Source of the DNA: Candidatus Aenigmatarchaeota archaeon
Lineage (GTDB): Archaea; Aenigmatarchaeota; Aenigmatarchaeia; QMZS01
DNA: 6,676 bases
NCBI GenBank assembly: GCA_030620695.1
Contig: JAUXEA010000024.1
Location: forward strand, 1 to 6,676
Reading direction: 5' to 3'
Part shown: piece after piece, positions 1-5,374 of the stretch
Layout: each line of letters begins with the position of its first letter
How positions within the stretch are numbered: position 1 is the stretch's first letter
The notes under the pieces: generated by a model
The model's input: the letters and a program-made list of their open reading frames with translations, nothing else
What the model was told of the DNA's origin: nothing
The model's database searches: none
Program-made: the position numbers and the translations under genes

Positions 1-257
1 CTGACTTTATTTAATTTCGTATCAACTTCTGTTACTTCTTCTCTGACCAGATTTATTTTTCTGCCGGTCAGCATTTCATCAGGCTTAACACATTTTTTTA
101 ATTTTGTATCCCCCGAAATTGCATAGGGCAGAGAGCACCTGACTGTTATATTTTTTTCTTTTCCGAAAACGATTACATCAGTTTTTGGTTTTAATTTCTT
201 TATTGTCATTGCACATTCAATGCCCGCAGGACCGCAACCAATAATACAAACTTTCAT
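1..257 (-). CDS. FAD-dependent pyridine nucleotide-disulfide oxidoreductase (CoA-disulfide reductase / NADH oxidase-like), partial
   Basis: I translated this frame by hand from ATG at 257. It gives 85 complete codons and runs open off the left edge, so only the N-terminal FAD-binding part is visible. The protein begins MKVCIIGCGPAGIE, a beta strand followed by the GxGxxG dinucleotide-binding fingerprint (residues 7-12) that binds FAD. At residues 40-49 it has RCSLPYAISG, matching the CGLPYxISG segment of CoA-disulfide reductases and NADH oxidases (Nox/CoADR family), with Cys41 at the position of the single redox-active cysteine. Family members use NAD(P)H to reduce CoA disulfide, polysulfide or oxygen; which substrate applies here cannot be read from this fragment. 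The start has no Shine-Dalgarno, but a TATA-like box lies about 24 nt upstream, suggesting a leaderless mRNA separate from the dehydrogenase gene before it. Family assignment is strong; the exact reaction is open. Confidence 0.85.
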   Translation of the reverse strand, partial: MKVCIIGCGPAGIECAMTIKKLKPKTDVIVFGKEKNITVRCSLPYAISGDTKLKKCVKPDEMLTGRKINLVREEVTEVDTKLNKV

Positions 258-275
258 TTTCAATAATTAAGTTTG

Positions 276-285
276 TATTTTATAA
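276..285 (-). promoter_or_regulatory. TATA-box-like promoter element for the FAD oxidoreductase
   Basis: On the minus strand this reads TTATAAAATA, centred about 24 nt before the ATG at 257. That spacing fits an archaeal TATA box driving a leaderless transcript. The surrounding 98-bp gap (258-355) is almost all A/T. Its only other structure is a weak 5-bp stem (GGTTT 318-322 with AAACC 332-336), too weak to call a terminator. The placement is seen in the sequence; the promoter role is inferred. Confidence 0.45.
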
Positions 286-355
286 TAAAAAGAATTACTT
301 TTATTTATTTAAATTATGGTTTTTTTGGCTTAAACCTTTTTATCCAATAAAACTC

Positions 356-1576
356 TCAAATATTCCCCCTCGTCTTCTCTGCCCCAAGAATCCTCTTTAT
401 TGCAATAATATACGCACCAGTTCTCATATTAATTTCCTTTTCATTGCAGAATTTATGAACTTTCCTAAATGAACTAATTATTATATCTTCAAACCTTTTT
501 TCCAGATGGCAATCTTCAAAAATATTACCTGTTTTATTCTGGACCCATTCAAAATAACTTGCAACAACACCCCCTGCATTCGCCAGAATATCAGGCAGTA
601 CAATGATTTTATTTTTGTAGAGAATTTCATCTGCTTCCAGAGTTATGGGTCCATTAGCCAGTTCCAAAATACACTCCGCTTTTACTTTGTCCGCATTATC
701 TTTTGTTATCTGGTTTTCCAAAGCCGCGAGAACTAAAAAATCAACATCAAGTTCAAGTAATTCTTTGTTAGTGATTTTCGTACCACTATGATTTACAACA
801 CTCCCATTTATTTCTTTTTCTTTTTTTACTTCAAAAATATTCAGACCATTTTCATTAAAAATTCCTCCCTTGCTATCACTTACTCCAACAACTTTAAAAC
901 CTTCCTGATGCAACATTCTTGCAAGATTAAAACCAGCATTTCCAAATCCCTGAATTCCTATTTTTAATCTTGATTTTTCTTTTTCTCTACCTATCACTTT
1001 GAGAAATTCTTTAAGGATAATAAATCCTCCCTTACTTGTTGCATCTTCTCTTAATTTACACCCCCCCAACTCAATAGGCTTCCCGGTTATCATTCCAGGC
1101 TCATGTCTTCCTTTTATTTTTTCAAACTCATCCAGCATCCACCCCATTATTTCTGAGTTTGTATAAAGGTCAGGGGCAGGAATATCTTTATCCTGACCCA
1201 AGACATATTGAAATGCCCTGACATATGCTCTGCTTAATTCCTCAATTTCTCTCTTTGATAACTCTTTTGGATTCACTCTAACTCCTCCCTTTGCTCCTCC
1301 AAAAGGTAATCCTGCCAATGAATTTTTTAAACTCATCCAGAATGCCTGAGATTTCACTTCATCTTCATTTACATCCGGATGATACCTTATTCCTCCTTTT
1401 CCCGGACCCAGAGAATCATTATGCAAAATTCTGAAAGCAGGATATTTTTTCCCATTAACATCCAATTCTCTTTTTGCAATTTTCTTAAATTTTAGTAAAA
1501 TATTAATTTCTTTTTCACTCAGATGCATTAACTTTGAAATTTTTTCAACCCTTTTTTTAATATCGTCAAATGTCAT
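356..1576 (-). CDS. gdhA: Glu/Leu/Phe/Val dehydrogenase family protein, probably glutamate dehydrogenase
   Basis: This enzyme family catalyses reversible oxidative deamination of an amino acid, usually glutamate to 2-oxoglutarate plus ammonia, with NAD(P); it is cytosolic and usually hexameric. Numbering from the chosen start (406 residues): GPGKGGIR with Lys60 in the substrate pocket, GLPFGGAKGG with the catalytic-type Lys96, APDLYTN with Asp136 as the proton-transfer residue, then the nucleotide-binding domain with GFGNAG at 210-215. The C-terminal LPDILANAGGV segment closes the fold. Length is normal. An in-frame ATG exists at 1591, but the ATG at 1576 is preceded by GGTGA with 5-nt spacing while 1591 has nothing, so I start at 1576. 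Glutamate specificity is the default for this length in archaea; other amino acids are not excluded. Cofactor choice is uncertain; the VSDS stretch after the second strand does not settle it. It appears to have its own promoter. Confidence 0.93.
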   Translation of the reverse strand: MTFDDIKKRVEKISKLMHLSEKEINILLKFKKIAKRELDVNGKKYPAFRILHNDSLGPGKGGIRYHPDVNEDEVKSQAFWMSLKNSLAGLPFGGAKGGVRVNPKELSKREIEELSRAYVRAFQYVLGQDKDIPAPDLYTNSEIMGWMLDEFEKIKGRHEPGMITGKPIELGGCKLREDATSKGGFIILKEFLKVIGREKEKSRLKIGIQGFGNAGFNLARMLHQEGFKVVGVSDSKGGIFNENGLNIFEVKKEKEINGSVVNHSGTKITNKELLELDVDFLVLAALENQITKDNADKVKAECILELANGPITLEADEILYKNKIIVLPDILANAGGVVASYFEWVQNKTGNIFEDCHLEKRFEDIIISSFRKVHKFCNEKEINMRTGAYIIAIKRILGAEKTRGNI

Positions 1577-1581
1577 TTTAT

Positions 1582-1586
1582 TCACC
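1582..1586 (-). promoter_or_regulatory. Shine-Dalgarno site deciding the dehydrogenase start
   Basis: GGTGA on the minus strand, 5 nt before the ATG at 1576-1574. It matches the archaeal anti-Shine-Dalgarno (GGAGGTGATC complement). It lies downstream of the alternative ATG at 1591, so it supports the shorter protein. Confidence 0.65.
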
Positions 1587-1604
1587 CACATATAAGTTAT
1601 CTGA

Positions 1605-1620
1605 TTTTAAATTTTAAAAT
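1605..1620 (-). promoter_or_regulatory. AT-rich TATA-like promoter tract for the dehydrogenase
   Basis: The minus strand reads ATTTTAAAATTTAAAA in the 45-nt gap after the CPHC thioredoxin-like gene. A start site about 26 nt downstream would fall near 1587, giving a very short leader that keeps the GGTGA site and excludes the ATG at 1591. This is an inference from spacing and composition only. Confidence 0.4.
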
Positions 1621-1621
1621 A

Positions 1622-1930
1622 CTAACCAAAAAACCTGCTGAAAAATGAGTGTTTCAAACCAAGACTTTTTTCAATTTTGCTTCTTAGAGATTCTTCACTC
1701 GGGGCCCCGACAATTCTCTGGATTTCATTATTTTCATCGTCAAGCAGGAGTATTGTTGGCATTGCCATAATATTGTACTTTGAGGCAAGTTCTTTTCCCT
1801 CTGAAGTTTTCATTCTCACCTTCCTGAAACTTAACCCATACTCAGAATATTCAGGAGCAATCTTTTCAGCAACTTTCTCCGCATTTGGGCAGTGAGGACA
1901 ATGAGAGGAAACAAAAACAAGGATTTTCAT
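1622..1930 (-). CDS. Small thioredoxin/glutaredoxin-like protein with CPHC active site
   Basis: A 102-residue protein with a short thioredoxin fold. It starts directly with the first beta strand (MKILVFVSS), followed by the redox motif C11-P-H-C14 at the head of helix 1 and the cis-proline loop AMPT (Pro58) that faces it. The fold then ends with a strand and helix, and the tail is FFSRFFG. Proteins of this compact CPHC type are common in archaea and act as disulfide reductants or as glutaredoxin-like carriers; CPHC is also the DsbA motif, but there is no signal peptide, so a cytoplasmic role is likely. No Shine-Dalgarno is visible; TATA-like elements lie 22-35 nt upstream, so the mRNA may be leaderless. 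A second thioredoxin lies 800 bp away on the same strand, with the plus-strand pair in between. Its partner reductase cannot be identified here; the FAD oxidoreductase at the left edge is a candidate only by proximity. Confidence 0.88.
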   Translation of the reverse strand: MKILVFVSSHCPHCPNAEKVAEKIAPEYSEYGLSFRKVRMKTSEGKELASKYNIMAMPTILLLDDENNEIQRIVGAPSEESLRSKIEKSLGLKHSFFSRFFG

Positions 1931-1989
1931 AACTTAGTTGCTTTTTCTATTATAACTTTCTTAAATAATTTTTTTTATTTAATAATAAT
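1931..1989. promoter_or_regulatory. Compact divergent promoter region
   Basis: These 59 bp separate the minus-strand CPHC protein (ATG 1930) from the plus-strand zinc-knuckle gene (ATG 1990), so they must hold start signals for both. TTAAATAA at 1961-1968 is centred about 25 nt before the plus-strand ATG and, read on the other strand as TTATTTAA, about 34 nt before the minus-strand ATG. A second box, TTATAATA on the minus strand at 1948-1955, is centred about 22 nt before ATG 1930. Neither gene has a Shine-Dalgarno, which fits leaderless transcripts. The promoter role is inferred. Confidence 0.5.
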
Positions 1990-2214
1990 ATGGTACTTGT
2001 AGAAAATCCTAAACAAATGGGCGCTAATGAACATGGTGAAGTAGAGCATAGTACAAGAAGATCAAATTACTGTTCGTGGTGTGGTAAAGAAATTGGTGAA
2101 GAGGAACAAGGATCAGATTATTGTTCAGGGTGCGGTAATACTCTTTATGGATATAAAAAAGGAGGCTCAAACTATTGTATACGTTGTGGTATACCTTTAA
2201 GAAATGAGAATTGA
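1990..2214 (+). CDS. Small protein with three tandem CxxC zinc knuckles
   Basis: A 74-residue plus-strand protein. After a hydrophilic 24-residue lead it carries three copies of a short repeat, [ND]-Y-C-x-x-C-G-x-x-[IL], with cysteine pairs at 28/31, 45/48 and 63/66, spaced 17 and 18 residues apart. This is the pattern of zinc-ribbon half-sites seen in many small archaeal and bacterial proteins. Each zinc normally needs two such pairs, so three pairs leave one unpaired; it might be completed by dimerisation or by a partner. Function is not recognisable; zinc-mediated protein, RNA or DNA binding is the usual role of such domains. The ATG has no Shine-Dalgarno and sits about 25 nt after a TATA-like box. 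Its last 11 nt overlap the start of the next gene in another frame, so the two are probably co-expressed. The regular repeat makes it convincing as a real gene. Confidence 0.75.
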   Translation: MVLVENPKQMGANEHGEVEHSTRRSNYCSWCGKEIGEEEQGSDYCSGCGNTLYGYKKGGSNYCIRCGIPLRNEN

Positions 2215-2722
2215 TAAAGAAGAAGGGTCATATCATCAATTTAATTTTGATGTTGCGGAAGATAAATTTATAGAATATCAACAAAGATTTGAAGAAAAAA
2301 AGAAAATAGAAGACCCAAATACAAGAAAGACAGAACTTGAGAAATTGTTTGAAGAATATAGCGGAGATTGGGATATAAAAGAGTTGGCCAGAATTTATGC
2401 AATGGGTTGTTCCAGAGAGGGTGTAGAAGATGGAGTATATGAAAAATACCCTGGCTATTCTGAAGGAGATAAAAGTAAAGAAGTAGGTAAGATACTAAAA
2501 GAAAGTATAGAAAAAGTTAAAAGTGTGGTAGATTTAAGAACTTGTATTTTAGGGGAAATTAAAAATTATGAAATTGGAGAAGGTAAAGATTCTAAAGAGG
2601 CTATATTGGAAATTGTTGATGATATGGAAATAGATCCTTTTATGCCTGCACTTGAAGATGCTTATCAGGTAGCATACGGTACTTTAACAACAAGGGATTT
2701 AAGAAAACAATTCACAATTTAA
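2204..2722 (+). CDS. Hypothetical acidic, helix-rich protein, 172 residues
   Basis: I do not recognise this protein. It is rich in Glu, Lys and Asp, has no signal peptide or membrane segment, and looks mainly helical, with a charged stretch at about 25-50 (QQRFEEKKKIEDPNTRKTE) that could form a coiled coil. It holds only two cysteines and no metal motif. The ATG at 2204 overlaps the end of the zinc-knuckle gene by 11 nt in the +1 frame. The frame is closed just upstream (TAA at 2198-2200), so no longer version exists. The arrangement suggests translational coupling, because no Shine-Dalgarno is present. Alternatively, the two were once a single zinc-ribbon protein with a helical C-terminal domain, split by a one-base change in this genome or an assembly error. 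It ends 8 bp before the convergent thioredoxin stop. The 172-codon open frame and its co-orientation with the zinc gene support it as coding. Confidence 0.7.
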   Translation: MRIDKEEGSYHQFNFDVAEDKFIEYQQRFEEKKKIEDPNTRKTELEKLFEEYSGDWDIKELARIYAMGCSREGVEDGVYEKYPGYSEGDKSKEVGKILKESIEKVKSVVDLRTCILGEIKNYEIGEGKDSKEAILEIVDDMEIDPFMPALEDAYQVAYGTLTTRDLRKQFTI

Positions 2723-2730
2723 TTTTCAGA

Positions 2731-3126
2731 TTACAAATTTTTATCCAGCCACCCTCTTACAAAATCCTCCGGGTAGGCACCAAGAAATTCATCAACTATT
2801 TTCCCGTCTTTGAACAATTTAACATTTGGAATGCTCATAATCCCATATTTCTGGCTTGTAACCTGAGCTCCGTCTACATTAACTTTTGCCAAAACAAATT
2901 TTCTTCCATTCTCGTTGGCAAGTTTCTCCAAAATCGGACCGAGCATTAAACAGGGTCTGCACCATTGTGCCCAGAAATCAACAACAACAGGAATTTCTCT
3001 TGATTTTTCTATTACCTCTCCCTCAAAATTTGAGTCATTAACTTCTATTTCAGTCCGGGCATTCCCGTTTTCTTCCATTAATTTCTTTATTTTTTCTTTT
3101 TTAAGCCTTTCTAACTCGTCATCCAT
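2731..3126 (-). CDS. trxA: Thioredoxin with WCRPC active site and charged N-terminal extension
   Basis: Thioredoxins reduce protein disulfides in the cytosol through a CxxC pair. Here the fold spans about residues 26-131: strand VVVDFWA, active site W55-C-R-P-C59 in place of the classic WCGPC, PILEKLA helix, strand VLAKVNVD, cis-proline loop SIPN (Pro100), then LFKDGK, the usual Gly before the last helix (LGAYPE), and the closing helix. The first 20 residues (MDDELERLKKEKIKKLM...) are a charged helix not found in the roughly 105-residue E. coli protein, but similar short leaders occur in archaeal thioredoxins. Arg at the second x position should shift redox potential; the direction cannot be read from sequence. 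The gene starts 15 nt after the CoA-binding gene and is probably co-transcribed with it and the CDF gene. No Shine-Dalgarno is visible, so its translation may depend on coupling. Confidence 0.93.
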   Translation of the reverse strand: MDDELERLKKEKIKKLMEENGNARTEIEVNDSNFEGEVIEKSREIPVVVDFWAQWCRPCLMLGPILEKLANENGRKFVLAKVNVDGAQVTSQKYGIMSIPNVKLFKDGKIVDEFLGAYPEDFVRGWLDKNL

Positions 3127-3141
3127 TTTTATATTTTGGTT

Positions 3142-3546
3142 TTAAACTTTAAATGCTTTCTCTCTCTCCACCATAACACAAACATTGCAAATAACTTCTA
3201 TATTATTTTTCTTACAGAATTTCAGAGCTTTTTTTGATTCTGAACCCGGTTGCACCCATACTTTTCTAATTCCAAATTCTTTACACTTAATCAAAATTTT
3301 TTCTGTGACTGCGGGAGGAACTACAATGTCAACAACATCTGGTTTTTCCGGCAATTCACCAATAAAATGATAACACCTATCGCCATCAATTTCATCGCAA
3401 TTTGGATTTATTGGATAAACTTTATATCCTGCTTCTTTTAAGTTTTTATAAACTTTATATCCATACTTCTTTTTGTCTCTTGAAACCCCAACAACTGCAA
3501 ATATATTTTCTTTTCTCAGAAATTTTTTAATTAACTTTTCATTCAT
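3142..3546 (-). CDS. CoA-binding domain protein (COG1832 / YccU-type)
   Basis: A 134-residue stand-alone Rossmann-type CoA-binding protein. The N-terminal motif VVGVSRDKKKYGYKVYKNL (18-36) matches the family signature in which the glycine-rich turn and the following Ser/Arg contact the nucleotide. The second strand is YPINPN (44-49), followed by VPPA (77-80), WVQPGSES (97-104) and a C-terminal segment where the family usually has a conserved Cys (here CNVC, Cys120 and Cys123). Such proteins resemble the CoA-binding domain of succinyl-CoA synthetase but lack the ligase parts. Their role is not well established; CoA binding or protein CoAlation has been discussed. A TTG start at 3552 would overlap the CDF stop, but the ATG at 3546 has AAAGGA upstream at good spacing, so I use that. 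It sits between the CDF and thioredoxin genes in a tight operon. Confidence 0.88.
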   Translation of the reverse strand: MNEKLIKKFLRKENIFAVVGVSRDKKKYGYKVYKNLKEAGYKVYPINPNCDEIDGDRCYHFIGELPEKPDVVDIVVPPAVTEKILIKCKEFGIRKVWVQPGSESKKALKFCKKNNIEVICNVCVMVEREKAFKV

Positions 3547-3548
3547 TT

Positions 3549-4787
3549 TCAATCCTTTTCCTTTGTTTGCTCTTCTAATCTAACCAATTTATTTTTTAGA
3601 AAATTGTTAACAACTTCTCTTGCTGTCACTCCTTCTATCTTGTAAATATCAATTAAATTGTCTCTTAGAGTATGAAAGGATATTTCTCCGATTTCCTTTG
3701 TTACCAGAACATCTGCTTTTTCTTTTATAATAAAATGTACTGCTTCCATTCCTGCTCTGACTTCTCTCTTTCTGCCTGGGTTCTCTTTTGAATAAAATTT
3801 GTGAATAGATTTTTTGGTTATATCAACAAACAAAAAATAATTTGCTTTTCCAAAATGTTTCATTACTTCTGAATTTAAACCTTTTGGCTTTAAAACCGGG
3901 ATTGCAATCCTGTGTTTCTCAGTTTTGTAAGGTTCAACATGCACTGTAAAAGAATTCACCTGGCTTATTTTTTCTTTTATTTTACTTTCAATTTTATCTG
4001 TAATTTCGTGAGCTCTTTCAACTGGGACAAATTTTTTGACTTTTATTTTTACTTCTCCAAAAATAAAAGGGCCTGATTTTCGTAATTTTAAATCTGTAAA
4101 ATCATCAACACCTTTTACACTTTTTATAGTTTTCTTTATTTGTTCTTCCTTTTCTTTACTTGGGCTAATATCCATCAAAGCAAGAATAGAATCTTTTATA
4201 GAAAAAATACCGATTTTTAAAATCAATAGAGAAATTACTATTGTGACAATTCCTTCAATGTAAGGAATTTTGTAATAACTCAGGAAAATCGCCAAGAAAA
4301 CAAAAACTGAAGAAATACCATCCATAAATCTTTCCTTTGAATTTACAATCAGCAGTTCTGAATTTATGTTTTTTCCAATATTTCTTAAATATTTTGATAT
4401 AAAAAATGAGACAAAAGAAGAAACTAAAGCAACTAACAAAGCAAGAAAAGGTAAATTAATTTCCTGGATAATAAAAAGTCTTGAGTAACCCTCAATTAAC
4501 AAGTTACCTGCTGCATACAAAATAAAAAATGAAATAAACAAAGTTGCCAAGGACTCGGCTTTATAATAACCATAAGGAAATTTTTCATTTGGCTTTCTCT
4601 GTGCTATTTTCAATCCAAACCAGGAGGCAACATCAATTGTCAAATCAGTTAAACTGTGCAGGGCATCAGTGATTAAGACAACACTCCCGGACAAAAAGCC
4701 TACAACTCCTTTAATAATTACCAGCAAAAATGAAACCAAGGCTGCTCTCCCTGCAGCTTTTTGTCCTTTCTTTAAATCTATTGGCAT
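3549..4787 (-). CDS. Cation diffusion facilitator fused to a C-terminal NifX/NifB-like domain
   Basis: A 412-residue membrane metal/proton antiporter. Residues about 13-195 form the six-helix CDF membrane domain, with SGSVVLITDALHSLTD in helix 2 and the FPYGYYKAESL loop (70-80) typical of the family. The cytoplasmic CDF domain follows (about 208-287). A dinitrogenase iron-molybdenum-cofactor-type (NifX/NifB C-terminal) domain then spans about 291-405, recognisable from RIAIPV, HFGKANYFLFVD and the closing strand and helix. Such CDF-NifX fusions are known in archaea and some bacteria. The transport site in helix 2 is H44-xxx-D48. In helix 5, aligning to E. coli FieF (His153/Asp157), I read E152-xxx-D156, so Glu replaces the usual His or Asp, which may alter metal choice (Zn, Fe, Mn or other). 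The NifX-like domain may sense or bind metal or a cluster. The gene heads the CDF, CoA-binding, thioredoxin operon; the next start follows its stop by 2 nt. Confidence 0.9.
   Translation of the reverse strand: MPIDLKKGQKAAGRAALVSFLLVIIKGVVGFLSGSVVLITDALHSLTDLTIDVASWFGLKIAQRKPNEKFPYGYYKAESLATLFISFFILYAAGNLLIEGYSRLFIIQEINLPFLALLVALVSSFVSFFISKYLRNIGKNINSELLIVNSKERFMDGISSVFVFLAIFLSYYKIPYIEGIVTIVISLLILKIGIFSIKDSILALMDISPSKEKEEQIKKTIKSVKGVDDFTDLKLRKSGPFIFGEVKIKVKKFVPVERAHEITDKIESKIKEKISQVNSFTVHVEPYKTEKHRIAIPVLKPKGLNSEVMKHFGKANYFLFVDITKKSIHKFYSKENPGRKREVRAGMEAVHFIIKEKADVLVTKEIGEISFHTLRDNLIDIYKIEGVTAREVVNNFLKNKLVRLEEQTKEKD
3553..3558 (-). promoter_or_regulatory. Shine-Dalgarno site for the CoA-binding gene
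   Basis: AAAGGA-type sequence (minus strand) within the last codons of the CDF gene, with 6 nt between it and the ATG at 3546-3544. It favours this ATG over the upstream TTG at 3552, which would leave no spacing. Confidence 0.5.
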
Positions 4788-4883
4788 AATTAGTATTTCA
4801 AGAAATCAAAGAAAGTGTTAATAGTTCATTTATCCATAAGTATTTTTGTTTCATCTCATGAAGTTTGAAGAGAATTTGAGAAG

Positions 4884-4893
4884 TTTTATAAAA
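4884..4893 (-). promoter_or_regulatory. TATA-like element upstream of the CDF operon
   Basis: The minus strand reads TTTTATAAAA directly after the stop codon of the stand-alone NifX-like gene. A start near 4862 would give the CDF operon a leader of about 75 nt. The rest of the 106-bp gap (4788-4893) holds no Shine-Dalgarno before the CDF ATG, only a possible 18-codon ORF (4798-4854) ending 10 nt before it. The operon could also be read through from the NifX gene. Inferred from composition and position. Confidence 0.4.
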
Positions 4894-5310
4894 TTACCTG
4901 TTTCTGCCTCTTCCAAAACCTCCTCCTTGTCCAACTCCTCCACCCATTCCTCTCCCCATAACTCCCGGGGTGGTGACTTCTTTAAGTTTGCCTTCAATGA
5001 ATAAATCCACATTTTCCTTAACTGTTCCTCCGCTTGCTCCATAAATTTTTATTCCCAACTGCTGCAGAACACCAAATGCTTTGGGCCCGACTGCACCGGA
5101 AATCATAGCATCAACTTTCTCATTTGCAACAAACTGGGCAGCAGAAATTCCTGCTCCGCCTGAATATGCTGTTGCCATATTTTTCATTGTTTTTTCCTCT
5201 TTTATTTTTTTGTTTTCTATCTCAACAAAAACAAAGTAAGGGCATCTCCCGAATATTGTACTCACCTGACTATTTAATCCTTCTCCCATTGAGCTAATTG
5301 CTATTCTCAT
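4894..5310 (-). CDS. Stand-alone NifX/NifB-like (dinitrogenase Fe-Mo cofactor biosynthesis) protein
   Basis: A 138-residue single-domain protein of the family that binds iron-sulfur or FeMo-type cofactor precursors (NifX, NafY, NifB C-terminus). The order of motifs is canonical: MRIAISSMGEGLNSQV (1-16), FGRCPYFVFVE (20-30), GGAGISAAQFVANE (51-64), VDAMISGAVGPKAF (66-79), GIKIYGASGGTVKENVDLF (86-104) and GKLKEV (107-111). The last 23 residues are a glycine- and arginine-rich tail (MGRGMGGGVGQGGGFGRGR), common in archaeal and some bacterial members, of unknown function. No nif genes are visible, so a nitrogenase role is not implied; general Fe-S or metal handling is more likely given the Suf genes upstream and the CDF-NifX fusion downstream. 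AAAGGT lies 3 nt before the ATG, a rather tight spacing. The ATGA at the start overlaps the stop of a 25-codon mini-ORF that begins like a second copy of this gene. Confidence 0.92.
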   Translation of the reverse strand: MRIAISSMGEGLNSQVSTIFGRCPYFVFVEIENKKIKEEKTMKNMATAYSGGAGISAAQFVANEKVDAMISGAVGPKAFGVLQQLGIKIYGASGGTVKENVDLFIEGKLKEVTTPGVMGRGMGGGVGQGGGFGRGRNR

Positions 5311-5324
5311 ATTACCTTTTCGCT

Positions 5325-5361
5325 CGAGCCTTTTTGATAAATATAACCAATAAAAGGCTCG
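5325..5361. repeat. Perfect 10-bp inverted repeat with 17-nt AT-rich spacer
   Basis: CGAGCCTTTT (5325-5334) and AAAAGGCTCG (5352-5361) are exact reverse complements. The G/C half of each arm stands out in this AT-rich region. It lies 15-51 nt before the NifX-like ATG. It could be an operator for a dimeric metal or redox regulator, or an RNA hairpin. A four- to five-base T run follows the arm, but a terminator here would cut off the gene from any upstream promoter. Confidence 0.6.
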
Positions 5362-5374
5362 GTTGAACTAACCG
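5360..5374. repeat. Short inverted repeat next to the 10-bp repeat
   Basis: CGGTT (5360-5364) and AACCG (5370-5374) pair around a 5-nt loop. It shares two bases with the larger repeat, so in RNA the two hairpins would compete at the junction. Its short arms could be chance. Confidence 0.35.

Noticed and set aside
318..336. GGTTT/AAACC stem as a terminator after the dehydrogenase
   Set aside because: Only 5 bp with a 9-nt loop in a very A/T-rich gap, so likely chance.
506..736. Plus-strand open frame of 76 codons inside the dehydrogenase gene
   Set aside because: It is antisense to a well-supported gene and its composition (rich in Phe, Ile, Cys) is that of a complementary-strand shadow.
1677..1895. 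Plus-strand open frame antisense to the CPHC thioredoxin-like gene
   Set aside because: Fully covered by a conserved minus-strand gene; Ser/Phe-rich shadow with no start signals.
2177..2195. Two GTATAC palindromes in the third zinc-knuckle repeat
   Set aside because: Lie within a constrained coding repeat; six-base palindromes at this density are not remarkable.
2915..3145. Plus-strand open frame antisense to the WCRPC thioredoxin
   Set aside because: Shadow frame, Ser/Phe-rich, no recognisable domain.
3185..3441. Two overlapping plus-strand open frames antisense to the CoA-binding gene
   Set aside because: Both are covered by a recognisable minus-strand gene and share no motif with any family.
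4036..4263. Plus-strand open frame antisense to the CDF cytoplasmic domain
   Set aside because: Shadow of a clear gene; no supporting start signal.
4851..5042. Minus-strand 63-codon frame overlapping the end of the NifX-like gene
   Set aside because: Most of it is an out-of-frame reading of the glycine-rich tail region of a well-supported gene; no Shine-Dalgarno or family match.
5325..5361. Reading the 10-bp inverted repeat as a rho-independent terminator of the sufCB transcript
   Set aside because: The loop is 17 nt, the T run is inside the stem rather than after it, and it lies so close to the NifX-like start that it fits an operator or leader element better.
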